A stretch of DNA of 64,000 nt from Gammaproteobacteria bacterium (GTDB taxonomy: Bacteria; Pseudomonadota; Gammaproteobacteria; Enterobacterales; Alteromonadaceae), in the NCBI GenBank assembly GCA_018825965.1, contig JAHKAA010000011.1, positions 124,001 to 188,000 of the forward strand. Reading direction: 5' to 3'. The notes under the pieces were generated by a model. That model did not search any database and was not told the DNA's origin. It worked only from the letters and a program-made list of their open reading frames with translations. The stretch's first letter is position 1. Each line of letters begins with the position of its first letter. The position numbers were made by a program, and so were the translations under genes. Of this stretch, positions 34,485 to 44,544 are shown piece by piece.

Positions 34485-35612
34485 ATGAAAACCCATTATG
34501 TATTAATGATTTCCGGTCAATTTCAGTATGGTGTGGCCAGTAATTTTTTGCAGGAGCTGGCCATTGAACTGGGTCAACTGAACTACGAAGTTGTGTGGTT
34601 TCCTTTATCTGCAGAGCAAAGCCATGAACAGCATTTACTGCACTTGTATAACCTTATCGCAAATAAAAATATAAAGTTTATATTCAGTATCAATGGTTTA
34701 GGTGTGGATTATGTGAGTTGTCTTGATGCACTGAACCAGTTGCCTTGTTTTAGCTGGTTGTTGGATCATCCGGTGCATCACTATCAGCGTTTTGCCGCAC
34801 ATAAAACCTGGCTCAAACTCTTATCTGTCGACCAAAGTCATGTGAACTGGCTAACCCGGCTTGGTTTTGACGCTGAACTGTTTCTGCATGCGACCAAAGT
34901 CCCTTGCCTGGCCCCCAGGCCATCGACAGATGTTGGGATTTTATTTCCCGCCAGCTACTTTGATGAAACTGCACAGATTTCAGCTTTGCATGCAGCGCAC
35001 CCCAAATTACTTGAATTGCTGATGGACCCTGCTATCGACAGTTTGCCGACCTTGTTATCTGTACTTCGTTTTGGTGAAAAGGGGGGGGTATTAGAAGCGG
35101 ACGCCAATACCCTGAATTTTTTGCGGCTGGCCGATCTGTTTTTACGTGGCCGAAACCGGAATCAGCTGGTGCAGGACTTTGCAGAAGCGGGCATTCAACT
35201 GGCCATTGCAGGGCGCGGCTGGAATGAGGTTGGTGCAAGCTCTCATTTGATATTACGTAGTATGACCTGGCAAGAGTTAAAGCAATTGTTTCGCCGTAGT
35301 CAGTTTGTTTTGCATGATCACCCAGGTTTCAGCGCCGGATTGCATGAGCGGGTGTTGGCGTCACTGGCTGCAGGCACTGCGGTATTAACGCGGCACAATA
35401 GCTTTCTTGGGCAGCAATTCAGCCCTGCTGATGGCGTATACGGTTTTCATCAGGCTTCAGAGTTATTGCAACTGGGATTGGATGAACATAACTCTGAACA
35501 CATAGCTCAGTCCGGAGCTTTGCTGCGTCATAGCTGGTCCTGCAGGGCAAACCAATTACTGCAAAGGGTTGGAAAGCAGCATTCTGACGTTGCTGAGCTG
35601 GTGATGGGGTAA
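34485..35612 (+). CDS. CgeB-like glycosyltransferase
   Basis: The product has 375 residues. The N-terminal half has a Rossmann-like start (YVLMISGQFQYGVASNFLQELAIELGQLNYEVVWFPL). The C-terminal half carries the GT-B donor-site pattern seen in CgeB/Glyco_trans_1_2 proteins: QLAIAGRGW, VLHDHPGFSAGLHERVLASLAAGTAVLTRHN, then LLQ-helix and a terminal coil. The acceptor is unknown. It is alone between rnpB and chrA, with no other glycan genes, and uses several poly-G/rare-looking stretches (a run of seven G near 35081). It may be a late acquisition, but this is uncertain. Confidence 0.65.
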   Translation: MKTHYVLMISGQFQYGVASNFLQELAIELGQLNYEVVWFPLSAEQSHEQHLLHLYNLIANKNIKFIFSINGLGVDYVSCLDALNQLPCFSWLLDHPVHHYQRFAAHKTWLKLLSVDQSHVNWLTRLGFDAELFLHATKVPCLAPRPSTDVGILFPASYFDETAQISALHAAHPKLLELLMDPAIDSLPTLLSVLRFGEKGGVLEADANTLNFLRLADLFLRGRNRNQLVQDFAEAGIQLAIAGRGWNEVGASSHLILRSMTWQELKQLFRRSQFVLHDHPGFSAGLHERVLASLAAGTAVLTRHNSFLGQQFSPADGVYGFHQASELLQLGLDEHNSEHIAQSGALLRHSWSCRANQLLQRVGKQHSDVAELVMG

Positions 35613-35712
35613 GTTGCAGGCAGACATTGTGTTGGTATTCACTCAGGCAAGGTAGCAAGCTTCAGCTGAATTTTGTTAACCTCCTCCTTTCATGTCCTTG
35701 CAATGAGCTGTT

Positions 35713-37056
35713 ATGACGCCCACAGAGCCATCACCATCGATCAGTATCCCCTTCTGGCAAGCCTTCTGGTTTTGGTTGAAGCTGGGCTGTATCAGCTTTG
35801 GTGGGCCCGCCGGGCAAATTGCCCTGATGCATAACGAGCTGGTGGAAAAACGCCGTTGGATCAGTGAAGGCCGCTTTTTGCATGCGCTGAATTATTGCAT
35901 GCTGTTACCCGGGCCTGAGGCGCAGCAGTTGGCTACTTATTTAGGCTGGCTGATGCACCGCACTGTGGGTGGGATCATAGCGGGTTTGTTATTTATTCTG
36001 CCGTCTTTGCTGTTGTTGGTGCTGCTGTCCTGGGGATATCTGGTGTATGGCGAACATCCCTGGGTGGCGGCTTTGTTTTATGGCATTAAACCTGCCATAG
36101 CCGCCATAGTCTTGCATGCCGCCTGGCGTATAGGCGGGCGGGTGATGAAACATCCGCTGCTGTGGGCCATAGCCGTCGCTGCTTTTGTGGCTATTTTTGC
36201 CTTTAAACTGCCTTTTCCGCTTATTGTCTTGTTTGCCGCCCTGATTGGTTTTATTGGCAGTAAAATGGCACCTGCAATATTTTCTCAGGACAGTCATAGC
36301 GCAACACAAAAAAGTTATGGTCCGGCTCTGATTGACGATACAACGCCTACTCCTGCCCATGCCTTATTTCGCTGGAGCCGCTTTGTAGTTGTGGTGAGTT
36401 GCGGTCTGCTGCTGTGGGCAGTGCCTGTGCTGTTGCTGGTCTTTACTTTTGGCTGGCAGCATCAACTGACCCAAATGAGCTGGTTTTTCACCAAAGCAGC
36501 CTTATTAACCTTTGGCGGAGCTTATGCCGTGTTGCCTTATGTTTATCAGGGCGCTGTGGATAAATTTGGCTGGCTGACGCCGGGGCAAATGATGGATGGC
36601 CTGGCTTTGGGTGAAACCACACCCGGGCCGCTCATTATGGTGGTAGTTTTTGTCGCTTTTGTAGGGGCTTATGTTCAGGCCAGTTTTGGGCCTGATTTAA
36701 TGGGTGCGGCAGGAGTGACAGCTGCGCTTTTGGTCAGTTGGTTTACCTTTTTACCTTCCTTTATTTTTACCCTTGCAGGCGGCCCTTTGGTGGAGTCTAC
36801 CCAAGGCAAGTTGCAACTAACAGCACCTTTAACAGCAATAAGTGCTGCGGTGGTGGGGGTTATTGTTAATCTGGCGCTGTTTTTTGCTTACCATGTGTTA
36901 TGGCCAACAGGTTTTGCCGGTGTCATCGACTGGCAAGCCGTGTTTATTTCCATACTGGCTGCGCTGGCCTTGTTTGTAGCCAGGCAGGGCTTAATACGGG
37001 TGATAGCGGGAGCTGCAGTGTTGGGCTTCAGCTTGTCTTTTTGGAGTCCTTATTAA
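35713..37056 (+). CDS. chrA: ChrA-family chromate transporter, two-domain
   Basis: The product has 447 residues with two homologous CHR halves. The first begins FWQAFWFWLKLGCISFGGPAGQIALMHNELVEKRRWI with the MLLPGPEAQQLATYLGW motif. The second begins SWFFTKAALLTFGGAYAVLPYVYQGAVDKFGWLTPGQMMDGLALGETTPGPLIM. The paired FGGP/FGGAY and PGPEAQ/TPGP signatures define long-chain ChrA. It is predicted to export chromate, coupled to proton or sulfate movement. Its stop codon overlaps the ATG of the next gene (TAATG), so the two are translationally coupled. Confidence 0.92.
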   Translation: MTPTEPSPSISIPFWQAFWFWLKLGCISFGGPAGQIALMHNELVEKRRWISEGRFLHALNYCMLLPGPEAQQLATYLGWLMHRTVGGIIAGLLFILPSLLLLVLLSWGYLVYGEHPWVAALFYGIKPAIAAIVLHAAWRIGGRVMKHPLLWAIAVAAFVAIFAFKLPFPLIVLFAALIGFIGSKMAPAIFSQDSHSATQKSYGPALIDDTTPTPAHALFRWSRFVVVVSCGLLLWAVPVLLLVFTFGWQHQLTQMSWFFTKAALLTFGGAYAVLPYVYQGAVDKFGWLTPGQMMDGLALGETTPGPLIMVVVFVAFVGAYVQASFGPDLMGAAGVTAALLVSWFTFLPSFIFTLAGGPLVESTQGKLQLTAPLTAISAAVVGVIVNLALFFAYHVLWPTGFAGVIDWQAVFISILAALALFVARQGLIRVIAGAAVLGFSLSFWSPY

Positions 37057-37682
37057 TGTGGATTGATTTACAGCAGTTGGACCCTTCAGCTGCTTATAAG
37101 CTGTTAACCAGCACTATTACCCCTCGTCCTATTGCCTGGGTATCGAGCTTGTCTGCTGATGGGGTGCTGAATTTAGCGCCTTTTAGCTTTTTTCAGATGG
37201 TGACGGATCAGCCGCCTACTTTGATGATCTCTACCCAGCATAAAGCCGATGGCAGCAGAAAAGACACCAGCTTAAATATTGAAGCTACGCATGACTTTGT
37301 GGTGAATCTGGTGCCTTATGCACTGGCGAATGAAATGAATATCAGTGCGGCCGCTGTACCTGCTGATCAAAGTGAATTTGAACTGGCTGAGCTGGAGCAG
37401 GCCGCATCAAGCCAAATCAAAGTGCCGCGGGTGGCTTTGGCTCCTGTAGCTTTGGAATGCCGGTTGGCAAAGTTGCAACCTTACCCACCTGAAAATCCAA
37501 GCTGCGAAGTGATTTTTGCCCAAGTGCTGGCGATTTATATCAATCCTTCGTTATTGGATGCCAATGGCATGCCTGATCCTCAGAAAATGGATTTAATCAG
37601 TCGTATCGGTGGTTCAGGGTACAGCAGGGTTGCTGCTGAACTATTTCAGTTAGCCCGACCTGCTTCGGCAGTGCGTCGCTGA
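37056..37682 (+). CDS. Flavin reductase-like FMN-binding protein
   Basis: The product has 208 residues. The start ATG shares its A with the chrA stop codon. A split-barrel flavin reductase fold (DIM6/NTAB group) is indicated by TITPRPIAWVSSLSADGVLNLAPFSFFQMVTDQPPTLMIS, DTSLNIEATHDFVVNLV and VPRVALAPVALECRLAK. It probably binds FMN and reduces it, or acts as a flavoprotein. Coupling to chrA suggests a role in chromate or oxidative stress, such as reducing chromate, but no direct sequence evidence shows that. Confidence 0.82.
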   Translation: MWIDLQQLDPSAAYKLLTSTITPRPIAWVSSLSADGVLNLAPFSFFQMVTDQPPTLMISTQHKADGSRKDTSLNIEATHDFVVNLVPYALANEMNISAAAVPADQSEFELAELEQAASSQIKVPRVALAPVALECRLAKLQPYPPENPSCEVIFAQVLAIYINPSLLDANGMPDPQKMDLISRIGGSGYSRVAAELFQLARPASAVRR

Positions 37683-37685
37683 TTT

Positions 37686-37730
37686 CCCTGTTTTATGCAC
37701 TGCAACTTTAATGAATGCCAGGGCTTTTTT
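37686..37730 (+). terminator. Possible terminator after the flavin reductase gene
   Basis: CCCTG (37686-37690) can pair with CAGGG (37719-37723) across a long loop, followed by C and six T. The stem is short, so this is tentative. Confidence 0.3.
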
Positions 37731-38151
37731 ATCTCCGTTGTGAGCGCTTGCTTACTCGGGGTTCCTTTGTTTTGTTGGGTTTTTCTCCTGGTTCACCGCG
37801 TTTTATTCTGCTTTTTTTGTCTTGATCCGAAAGCATGAAGCTTTTGCAGTTATTATCGTTTATAGCCAGCTCTTTTAGAGCCCTTTGGTAGGTTTTTAGT
37901 TTTTATCAAATAAAATCATAAGGTTATTGAGATATTCCGCCCCGAATAAGTGCTGTTATTAGTTTGGTAACAGCACTCTGGTCGCATACGGCTGGCCTTT
38001 AGTCTGAACTCTCAGGTTATGCGTAACTATATAAAAAATTTCAAAGTATTTTGCAGTTTTTTTATTCCACTTTTTCCCACAGAAATCAGGATCTTCGCGC
38101 TAAGCCTTGTTTTTACTGGATCTGACATGATCAAACAAAGGGGTTTTCACC
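37731..38151. other. Gene-free stretch upstream of mraZ with a strong hairpin
   Basis: No convincing coding region was seen; a 77-codon frame at 38019 runs through the mraZ promoter and is not credible. A perfect 10-bp inverted repeat, AGTGCTGTTA (37949-37958) and TAACAGCACT (37968-37977), has a 9-base loop and no T-tract. The rest is T-rich with several short stems. Confidence 0.5.
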
Positions 38152-38181
38152 TTGACAAGCTTTCTTCTGCGGCCCTAAACT
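38152..38181 (+). promoter_or_regulatory. Promoter of the mraZ/dcw cluster
   Basis: A perfect TTGACA (38152-38157) and TAAACT (38176-38181) are separated by 18 bp. The predicted transcript start near 38188 is immediately before the MraZ boxes. Confidence 0.7.
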
Positions 38182-38189
38182 GTACGGCA

Positions 38190-38214
38190 GTGGGAAATTG
38201 TGGGTATTTGTGGA
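38190..38214 (+). promoter_or_regulatory. MraZ-binding repeats
   Basis: Three direct GTGGR repeats are spaced exactly 10 bp apart (GTGGG at 38190 and 38200, GTGGA at 38210). This is the arrangement MraZ recognises upstream of its own gene in E. coli and other bacteria. It predicts autorepression of the division cluster. Confidence 0.8.
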
Positions 38215-38253
38215 TCAAATATCAGGATCAAACAACAATGAAGTGGGATTAAC

Positions 38254-38718
38254 ATGTTCCGTGGGTCGTTTTCTTTAACATTGGATGATAAGGGTCGGTT
38301 AGCGCTTCCAACGCGTTACCGCGATACCTTATTTGCTGATGCTGAAGGAGCCATGGTTTGTACTATTCACACCAAAGATCCTTGTTTACTGCTGTATCCA
38401 CTGCCTGAATGGGAAGAGGTTGCAGAACAATTGCAGCGTTTATCCAACCAGAACCCACAAGAGTTGCGCTTTAAACGTTTATTGATAGGCCACGCGTCGG
38501 ATTGTGACATGGATAAAAGCGGCCGCATTCTATTACCTGCGCCACTAAGAAGCCATGCCAGCCTGACAAAAAACATCCGCTTAGTCGGACAACTTAACAA
38601 ATTCGAGATCTGGGACGAAGAGACGTGGAATAAACGTGTTGCCGAAGATATGGCAATTGAACGTGATATGTCCGTCGACGCCGAGATCTCAGAGCGGCTG
38701 CAGGATTTTGTACTCTAA
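38254..38718 (+). CDS. mraZ: Transcriptional regulator MraZ
   Basis: The product has 154 residues (E. coli 152). It has two swapped-hairpin AbrB-like repeats, each with the DxxGR core: [17 protein letters not shown] at the start and [17 protein letters not shown] in the middle. It forms a ring-shaped oligomer that binds the repeats at 38190-38214 and represses the dcw promoter. It is first in the cluster, and its stop TAATG overlaps the rsmH start. Confidence 0.96.
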   Translation: MFRGSFSLTLDDKGRLALPTRYRDTLFADAEGAMVCTIHTKDPCLLLYPLPEWEEVAEQLQRLSNQNPQELRFKRLLIGHASDCDMDKSGRILLPAPLRSHASLTKNIRLVGQLNKFEIWDEETWNKRVAEDMAIERDMSVDAEISERLQDFVL

Positions 38719-39656
38719 TGGATCAAAGCGCCCATATCTCTGTCTTATTGGCTGAGACCATAGACGGATTAGCCATCAAACCCGACGGGATTTATCTCGA
38801 CGGTACCTTTGGCCGCGGTGGTCACAGCAGAGTGATCTTGTCCAAACTTGGTGAACAAGGCCGTTTATACGGTATTGATCGCGATCCTGCTGCTATTGCT
38901 GCAGCTGCGCCTTTATTAGCCGACCCACGTTTTTCTATTATCCACAGCCCTTTTGCTGCTTTAGCCCAAATTGCTGAAGACCACGGCATTACCGGTAAAG
39001 TAGACGGTATATTGCTGGATTTAGGCGTGTCTTCACCACAACTGGATGACGCTGAGCGGGGTTTCAGCTTTATGCGGGATGGCCCGCTGGATATGCGGAT
39101 GGATCCAACTTCTGGTATTTCAGCAGCCGACTGGCTGGCCAAAGCAGATGTCGAAGACATTACTTTTGTGTTACGTGAATACGGCGAAGAAAAATCGGCA
39201 TGGCGTATTGCTAACGCCATAGTGGACAGCCGCAGTGAGCAACCACTGACCCGTACTTCTCAGTTGGCCAGCTTAATCAGCACTGTAGTACCCAAAAGCC
39301 ACAAAGAGAAAAAACATCCTGCGACCCGCAGCTTTCAGGGCATTCGTATTTATATCAACAGCGAATTGGATCAGATCAAAACAGCGCTGGACGCCGCTGT
39401 ACATGTATTAAAACCTGGTGGTCGTTTAACTGTGATCAGCTTCCACTCGCTGGAAGATCGGATGGTGAAGCAGTTTATGCGTTTAAAAAGCAAAGGTGCC
39501 GCCATTCCTAAAGGTTTGCCCCTGACACAAGACCAACTGAATCTGTACACCCCGTTAAAACTGATTGGCAAAGCGATAATGCCGTCGGATGCAGAGCTGG
39601 AAAACAACGTCAGAGCCCGCAGCGCTGTATTACGCATAGCGGAGAAAACCGCATGA
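38718..39656 (+). CDS. rsmH: 16S rRNA m4C1402 methyltransferase
   Basis: The product has 312 residues (E. coli 313). SAM-binding [52 protein letters not shown], and the C-terminal [13 protein letters not shown] are typical of RsmH. It methylates N4 of C1402, the same nucleotide whose ribose is modified by RsmI at 32930; both genes lie in this window. The stop overlaps ftsL by 4 bp. Confidence 0.97.
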   Translation: MDQSAHISVLLAETIDGLAIKPDGIYLDGTFGRGGHSRVILSKLGEQGRLYGIDRDPAAIAAAAPLLADPRFSIIHSPFAALAQIAEDHGITGKVDGILLDLGVSSPQLDDAERGFSFMRDGPLDMRMDPTSGISAADWLAKADVEDITFVLREYGEEKSAWRIANAIVDSRSEQPLTRTSQLASLISTVVPKSHKEKKHPATRSFQGIRIYINSELDQIKTALDAAVHVLKPGGRLTVISFHSLEDRMVKQFMRLKSKGAAIPKGLPLTQDQLNLYTPLKLIGKAIMPSDAELENNVRARSAVLRIAEKTA

Positions 39657-39961
39657 GCGCCATCAAACTGAACCGTCTGATCATCAGCGATATCTGGCAG
39701 CATAAATTTTTGCTGGTGCTGATGTTGTGTTGTTTAGGTTCAGCCCTGGCTGTGGTGGAGTTCACTCATATGAACCGCCAACTGACGATGTTCGAAGATA
39801 AAATACTACAACATCGCGACACCCTGGAAATGGAGTGGCGCAACTTGTTGCTGGAGCAAAGGGCTTTGTCCGAGCACAGCAGGGTGGAAGAGCTGGCATC
39901 AAACAAACTCAATATGGTCAGGCCCAGTGGCCCACAAGATGTGGTGGTGCAGCAGCCATGA
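39653..39961 (+). CDS. ftsL: Cell division protein FtsL
   Basis: The product has 102 residues. A short cytoplasmic tail leads to one membrane helix (about 20-38, [19 protein letters not shown]) and a periplasmic coiled coil with heptads ([39 protein letters not shown]). It ends with the [13 protein letters not shown] segment common to FtsL. It joins FtsB and FtsQ to activate FtsWI. The stop codon overlaps the ftsI start (ATGA). Confidence 0.93.
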   Translation: MSAIKLNRLIISDIWQHKFLLVLMLCCLGSALAVVEFTHMNRQLTMFEDKILQHRDTLEMEWRNLLLEQRALSEHSRVEELASNKLNMVRPSGPQDVVVQQP

Positions 39962-41712
39962 TAAAGAAACCGGCAGCACCTAAAAAGCAGGCGAAAAAGA
40001 ATCAACAGCCGACTGTCATCAGTTGGCGTTTTGCTTTTGTAATAGTGTCTTTGTTTGCGGTATTCAGTGCTTTGATTGTCCGTGCGGCGTATTTACAGGT
40101 GCTGGAGCCTGAAATGCTGCTGGAACAAGGTGATATGCGCTCACTCAGGGTCAAATCTGATACTGCGATGCGTGGCATGATTTTAGACCGTAACGGCGAA
40201 GAGCTGGCCGTCAGTGTGCCGGTCAAATCGATTTGGGCCGATCCCCAACTGGTGCTGCGTAACAGACATAAAATTGAAGAACGTCGCTGGCATGCGCTGG
40301 CGGATATGCTGCAAATCAGCCCGCAGCAGTTGTCGGACAAAATTGGTGCCGACGATTCCAAACGTTTTGTCTATCTGCAACGTCAGGCCAGTCCTGCTAC
40401 TGTGGATTACATCAAGCAATTAAAAATCCCGGGCATAGCCTTTCAACAGGAGTCGCGTCGTTATTATCCGGCAGGTGAAGTAACTGCCCATATTCTGGGT
40501 TTTACCAATGTGGATGATCAGGGTATGGAAGGTATTGAACGTCAGTTTAATGACCTTTTAACCGGCAAACCTGGGTTAAAAACCATTCGCAAAGATGCCA
40601 AAGGCCGTGAAGTTGAAGTCTTGTCACAAACTGAAGGTCAGGCATCAAACAATATTCAGTTGAGTATCGATCAGCGTATTCAGGCTGTGGCTTACCGTGA
40701 GCTGAAAAAAGCCGTGATGCAGTATGGTGCTACTTCAGGTTCTGTAGTGGTGGTTGACGTACACAACGGTGAAGTACTGGCTCTGGCCAACGCACCTTCG
40801 TATAACCCAAACAACAGAAAAAACAGCGACAGCAACAGATACCGGAATAGGGCTATCACAGACACCTTTGAACCAGGTTCCACTATTAAACCTTTGCCTG
40901 TTTTAGCAGCTCTGGAAAATGGCACTGCCACTATGGATACCGTGATTTCCACAGGTTATGGCCCTGTACGTATTGGTGGACGCCTGGTGCGCGATGTCAA
41001 TGGCTATGGTGATCTGGACCTGACCGGCATTATGCGTAAGTCCAGTAACATAGGTGTCACCCGTTTAGCCTTAGCTATGCCAACCGACAAGTTTCTTGAT
41101 ATGTATTACAGGATGGGCGTGGGTTCAGAAACAGGTTTAGGCCTGACTGGTGAAACCCCTGGTGTGTTGCGTGAACAACGCCGTTGGGGCGAACACGCTT
41201 TAGCTACAGTGTCTTTTGGTTATAGCTTTACTGTGAATGCAGTGCAGCTGGCCCGTATTTACGCCACCATCGCCAATGGTGGTGTGGCTTACCCACTCTC
41301 TATTTTTAAAACCACAAAAAAACCTTTAGGTGAGCGGGTGATCAGCGAAGAACATGCCGACAATATGGTCGCTATGTTAGAAGCTGTGGTTGGCCCCGGT
41401 GGCAGCGCGAAAAAAGCGGCAGTGCCGGGTTATCGTGTAGGGGGTAAAACCGGTACTGCGAAAAAAGCCGGTATCCGTGGTTATAGCGATGACTATATTG
41501 GCTCTTTTGCTGGTATAGCTCCTATTTCTGACCCTCGTATTGCAGTGGTGGTTATTATCAACGAGCCCAGCGGCGATTATTATTACGGCGGCGAAGTCGC
41601 TGCTCCTGTGTTTTCTGCTGTCTCGGGCGCTGCTATGCAGTTACTGAATATTGCGCCTGACGCCAATGACAGCCGTATCAGCAAAATCAGTGAGGTGCCC
41701 AATGCAGGCTAA
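39958..41712 (+). CDS. ftsI: Peptidoglycan transpeptidase FtsI (PBP3)
   Basis: The product has 584 residues (E. coli 588). The start is the ATG overlapping the ftsL stop; longer upstream frames are not credible. One membrane helix (about 20-40) is followed by a PBP dimerisation domain (MRGMILDRNGEELAVS) and a transpeptidase domain. The active-site motifs are STIK (EPGSTIKPLP), SSN (RKSSNIGVTR) and KTGT (VGGKTGTAKKAG). It cross-links septal peptidoglycan together with FtsW. It overlaps murE by 11 bp. Confidence 0.96.
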   Translation: MIKKPAAPKKQAKKNQQPTVISWRFAFVIVSLFAVFSALIVRAAYLQVLEPEMLLEQGDMRSLRVKSDTAMRGMILDRNGEELAVSVPVKSIWADPQLVLRNRHKIEERRWHALADMLQISPQQLSDKIGADDSKRFVYLQRQASPATVDYIKQLKIPGIAFQQESRRYYPAGEVTAHILGFTNVDDQGMEGIERQFNDLLTGKPGLKTIRKDAKGREVEVLSQTEGQASNNIQLSIDQRIQAVAYRELKKAVMQYGATSGSVVVVDVHNGEVLALANAPSYNPNNRKNSDSNRYRNRAITDTFEPGSTIKPLPVLAALENGTATMDTVISTGYGPVRIGGRLVRDVNGYGDLDLTGIMRKSSNIGVTRLALAMPTDKFLDMYYRMGVGSETGLGLTGETPGVLREQRRWGEHALATVSFGYSFTVNAVQLARIYATIANGGVAYPLSIFKTTKKPLGERVISEEHADNMVAMLEAVVGPGGSAKKAAVPGYRVGGKTGTAKKAGIRGYSDDYIGSFAGIAPISDPRIAVVVIINEPSGDYYYGGEVAAPVFSAVSGAAMQLLNIAPDANDSRISKISEVPNAG

Positions 41713-43171
41713 CTCACTTCAGTTATGGCTGACACCTTTTGCAATTGAACTGCCCACTGCTGTGGCGGCTTTGCCGTTACAGAATTTACGCATCAATAGT
41801 CTGGAAGTACAAAGCGGCGATGTGTTTTTAGCTTTGCCTGGCACTAAAACTCATGGCAATCAGTTTATTGAAAAAGCCTTAGCCGCTGGTGCTGTGTTGG
41901 TATTAACCGATACTCAGCCAGCTTTGAATGATCAGCGCATTGTGGTTGTACCTAAGCTCATTGAACTGCTGAGCGCTTTAGCTGCTGCTTTTTATCCGCA
42001 TCAGGCGCAGCAACTGCTTGGTGTGACCGGCACTAACGGTAAATCCAGCACTGCAATTTTTGTGAATCAACTGGCTGTATTGTTAAAGCAACAGGCTGCT
42101 GTGATTGGTACTTTAGGCTATGGCGATTACCGCAATCTGACGCCATTAAATAACACTACGCCTCATCTGGTGGATATTCACCGCATTTTGTCGACTGAAG
42201 CCGCTAAAGGCGCAGAGTTGGTGGCGATGGAAGTGTCCTCTCATGCTTTAGTGCAACAACGAGTGGCGGGTTTGCAGTTTGAAGTGGCGGTATTTACCAA
42301 TTTAACCCGCGATCATCTGGACTACCACGGCACTATGCAGGCTTATGGTGACGCCAAGGCCTTGTTGTTTAAACCAGATTTAGCCAACAAAGCTGTGATT
42401 AATGTCTCTGATGACTTTGGTCGTCAGTTGGCTGCTGACTGTGTTCTGCCTGTATTGGCTTATGGTCAGTTAACAGACTGTGTGGGTTATAGCGACTATT
42501 TAGCCTACGACCAATTAGAAATTACTCCTTTAGGGTATCAATTCCGCTTAAGCAGTCATTTAGGCCAACAGCAGCTGCAACTGAAAGTGCTGGGTGAATT
42601 TAATATTCAAAACGTGTTGGCGGCCATGGGCGCGATGCTGCAGCTGGGTCATAGCTTTGAGGCTTTAGTCCTGGCTGTTCAGCAGCTATGCAGCGTGCCT
42701 GGTCGCATAGAACAGTTTTATCAAGCAAGCCGTAAGGTCATGGCTGTGGTGGATTATGCCCACACGCCTGATGCGCTGGAGCAAACTTTAATAGCAGTTC
42801 GCAATCATTGTCAGGGCCAGCTTTGGCTGGTGTTTGGTTGTGGTGGCGACCGTGATAAAGGCAAACGGCCTTTAATGGGCGCTATTGCAGAGCGTTTAGC
42901 GGATCAACTGATTATTACCGCAGATAATCCACGCACTGAAGATGTGATGGCGATTTGTCTGGATATAGCAGCAGGTTGTACTGCAGGTCAGTACCAACTG
43001 ATCAGCGACCGTAAAACGGCAATACGCAGCGCTTTAGAACAAGCCCAGGCTGGTGATCTGGTGTTGATCGCCGGTAAAGGCCACGAAGATTATCAAATCA
43101 TTGGCCATGAAGTTCTGCCTTATGACGAACGCGCTTTTGTTCGACAACTGGTCACGGAGACTGCTTTATGA
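41702..43171 (+). CDS. murE: UDP-MurNAc-tripeptide synthetase MurE (meso-diaminopimelate adding)
   Basis: The product has 489 residues. The start ATG lies inside the ftsI 3' end. The ATP loop is GVTGTNGKSSTAIF. EVSSHAL, TNLTRDHLDYHGTM and DYAHTPDALEQTL mark the Mur ligase domains. The DNPR motif (TADNPRTED) is the known determinant for meso-diaminopimelate over lysine, as expected for a Gram-negative wall. It catalyses the third amino-acid addition in the cytoplasm. Overlaps murF by 4 bp. Confidence 0.96.
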   Translation: MQANSLQLWLTPFAIELPTAVAALPLQNLRINSLEVQSGDVFLALPGTKTHGNQFIEKALAAGAVLVLTDTQPALNDQRIVVVPKLIELLSALAAAFYPHQAQQLLGVTGTNGKSSTAIFVNQLAVLLKQQAAVIGTLGYGDYRNLTPLNNTTPHLVDIHRILSTEAAKGAELVAMEVSSHALVQQRVAGLQFEVAVFTNLTRDHLDYHGTMQAYGDAKALLFKPDLANKAVINVSDDFGRQLAADCVLPVLAYGQLTDCVGYSDYLAYDQLEITPLGYQFRLSSHLGQQQLQLKVLGEFNIQNVLAAMGAMLQLGHSFEALVLAVQQLCSVPGRIEQFYQASRKVMAVVDYAHTPDALEQTLIAVRNHCQGQLWLVFGCGGDRDKGKRPLMGAIAERLADQLIITADNPRTEDVMAICLDIAAGCTAGQYQLISDRKTAIRSALEQAQAGDLVLIAGKGHEDYQIIGHEVLPYDERAFVRQLVTETAL

Positions 43172-44544
43172 TCCCTTTACAAACAAAAGAAATAGCACAG
43201 TTAGTGCAGGGACAGCTGGTTGGCGCTGATATTCAGATCCATAGCGTCAGCACAGACAGCCGAAATATCACTCAAGGTGATTTGTTTATTGCCTTAAAAG
43301 GTCCGAATTTTGACGGTCATCAGTTTGCTTCCGATGTGGTCAGAAATGGCGCAGTCGCTTTGATTGTAGAGCAACAGCTGGATGTGACAGTGCCGCAAAT
43401 TATTGTCGCCGACACCCGTTTAGCTTTGGGTGCTTTGGGTGCAGCGGTCAAACAAAAGGTCAATCCTAAGTCTGTGGCTGTGACAGGCAGTGTGGGTAAA
43501 ACCACAGTCAAAGAAATGATGGCGGCTATTTTAGACCGTATAGGTAATGTGCTGGCGACTGCCGGTAACTTTAATAACGATATAGGCGCGCCTTTAACTT
43601 TGTTACGTTTAACAGATCAGCATCAGTATGCTGTGATGGAATTGGGTGCCAATCATTTAGGTGAAATTGCTTACACCTCGTCTTTAGTGAAGCCTGAAGT
43701 TTCTATGATCACCAATGTGGCTGCAGCTCATCTGGAAGGTTTTGGCGACTTGTTTGGTGTAGCCCGTGCCAAAGGTGAAATTTATGGCTCTTTAGATTCG
43801 GACGGCACCGCCATAGTGCCGTTGGACAGTGAATTTTCTGAGTACTGGTTAAAACGTTTACAGAATAAAAGGGTGTTGACCTTTAGCAGCACTCAGGCCG
43901 CTGATTTTACTGCTGAACATATAGTGCTGAACGAACAAGGCTGTGCCAGTTTTGATTTAGTTTGCCCACAAGGCCGTATTTTTATTCAGCTTGTGTTGCC
44001 AGGCAAACATAACGTGGCGAATGCCTTGGCTGCTGCGGCTGCTACTTTAGCCTTAGGCGCCAGCCTGACCGATGTGCAATTAGGCTTAGCGGCGATGAAG
44101 CCGGTCAAAGGCCGGATTAATGTCACGCAGGCCAGCGACAAATTACGTCTGATTGACGATACCTACAACGCGAACTCTGAATCCACTAAGGCGGCTATCG
44201 ATTTGTTAGCAACTTATCCTGGTTTCAGAGTGCTGGTGTTTGGCGATATGGGAGAGTTGGGCGCAGATGCCCGTTTGTACCATGAAGAAGTAGGTTTATA
44301 CGCCAAACAAAAGGGAATTAATCTGTTATTCACCCTGGGTGTGTTATCACAGAGCGCCAGTGATTTATTTAACGGCCAAGGGGCCCATTTTAGTTCCCGT
44401 CAGCAACTGATCCAAAAGTTAAGCCCGATCCTTGATGAACAGTCCGATGTGACTGTGCTGGTCAAAGGTTCGCGCAGCGCCAAAATGGAATTGGTGGTGC
44501 AGGACTTGCTAGAAAGATGTCAGCAGGAGATCAGCTCATGTTAG
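43168..44544 (+). CDS. murF: UDP-MurNAc-pentapeptide synthetase MurF
   Basis: The product has 458 residues (E. coli 452). ATP loop [19 protein letters not shown], then [42 protein letters not shown], and [20 protein letters not shown]. It adds D-Ala-D-Ala to the tripeptide; the dipeptide is made by DdlB in the same cluster. Its last 7 bases overlap mraY (ATGTTAG). Confidence 0.96.
   Translation: MIPLQTKEIAQLVQGQLVGADIQIHSVSTDSRNITQGDLFIALKGPNFDGHQFASDVVRNGAVALIVEQQLDVTVPQIIVADTRLALGALGAAVKQKVNPKSVAVTGSVGKTTVKEMMAAILDRIGNVLATAGNFNNDIGAPLTLLRLTDQHQYAVMELGANHLGEIAYTSSLVKPEVSMITNVAAAHLEGFGDLFGVARAKGEIYGSLDSDGTAIVPLDSEFSEYWLKRLQNKRVLTFSSTQAADFTAEHIVLNEQGCASFDLVCPQGRIFIQLVLPGKHNVANALAAAAATLALGASLTDVQLGLAAMKPVKGRINVTQASDKLRLIDDTYNANSESTKAAIDLLATYPGFRVLVFGDMGELGADARLYHEEVGLYAKQKGINLLFTLGVLSQSASDLFNGQGAHFSSRQQLIQKLSPILDEQSDVTVLVKGSRSAKMELVVQDLLERCQQEISSC

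Noticed and set aside
38019..38252. A 77-codon frame just before mraZ
   Set aside because: It runs through the mraZ promoter and MraZ boxes, has low-complexity N-terminal sequence and no ribosome binding site of note.
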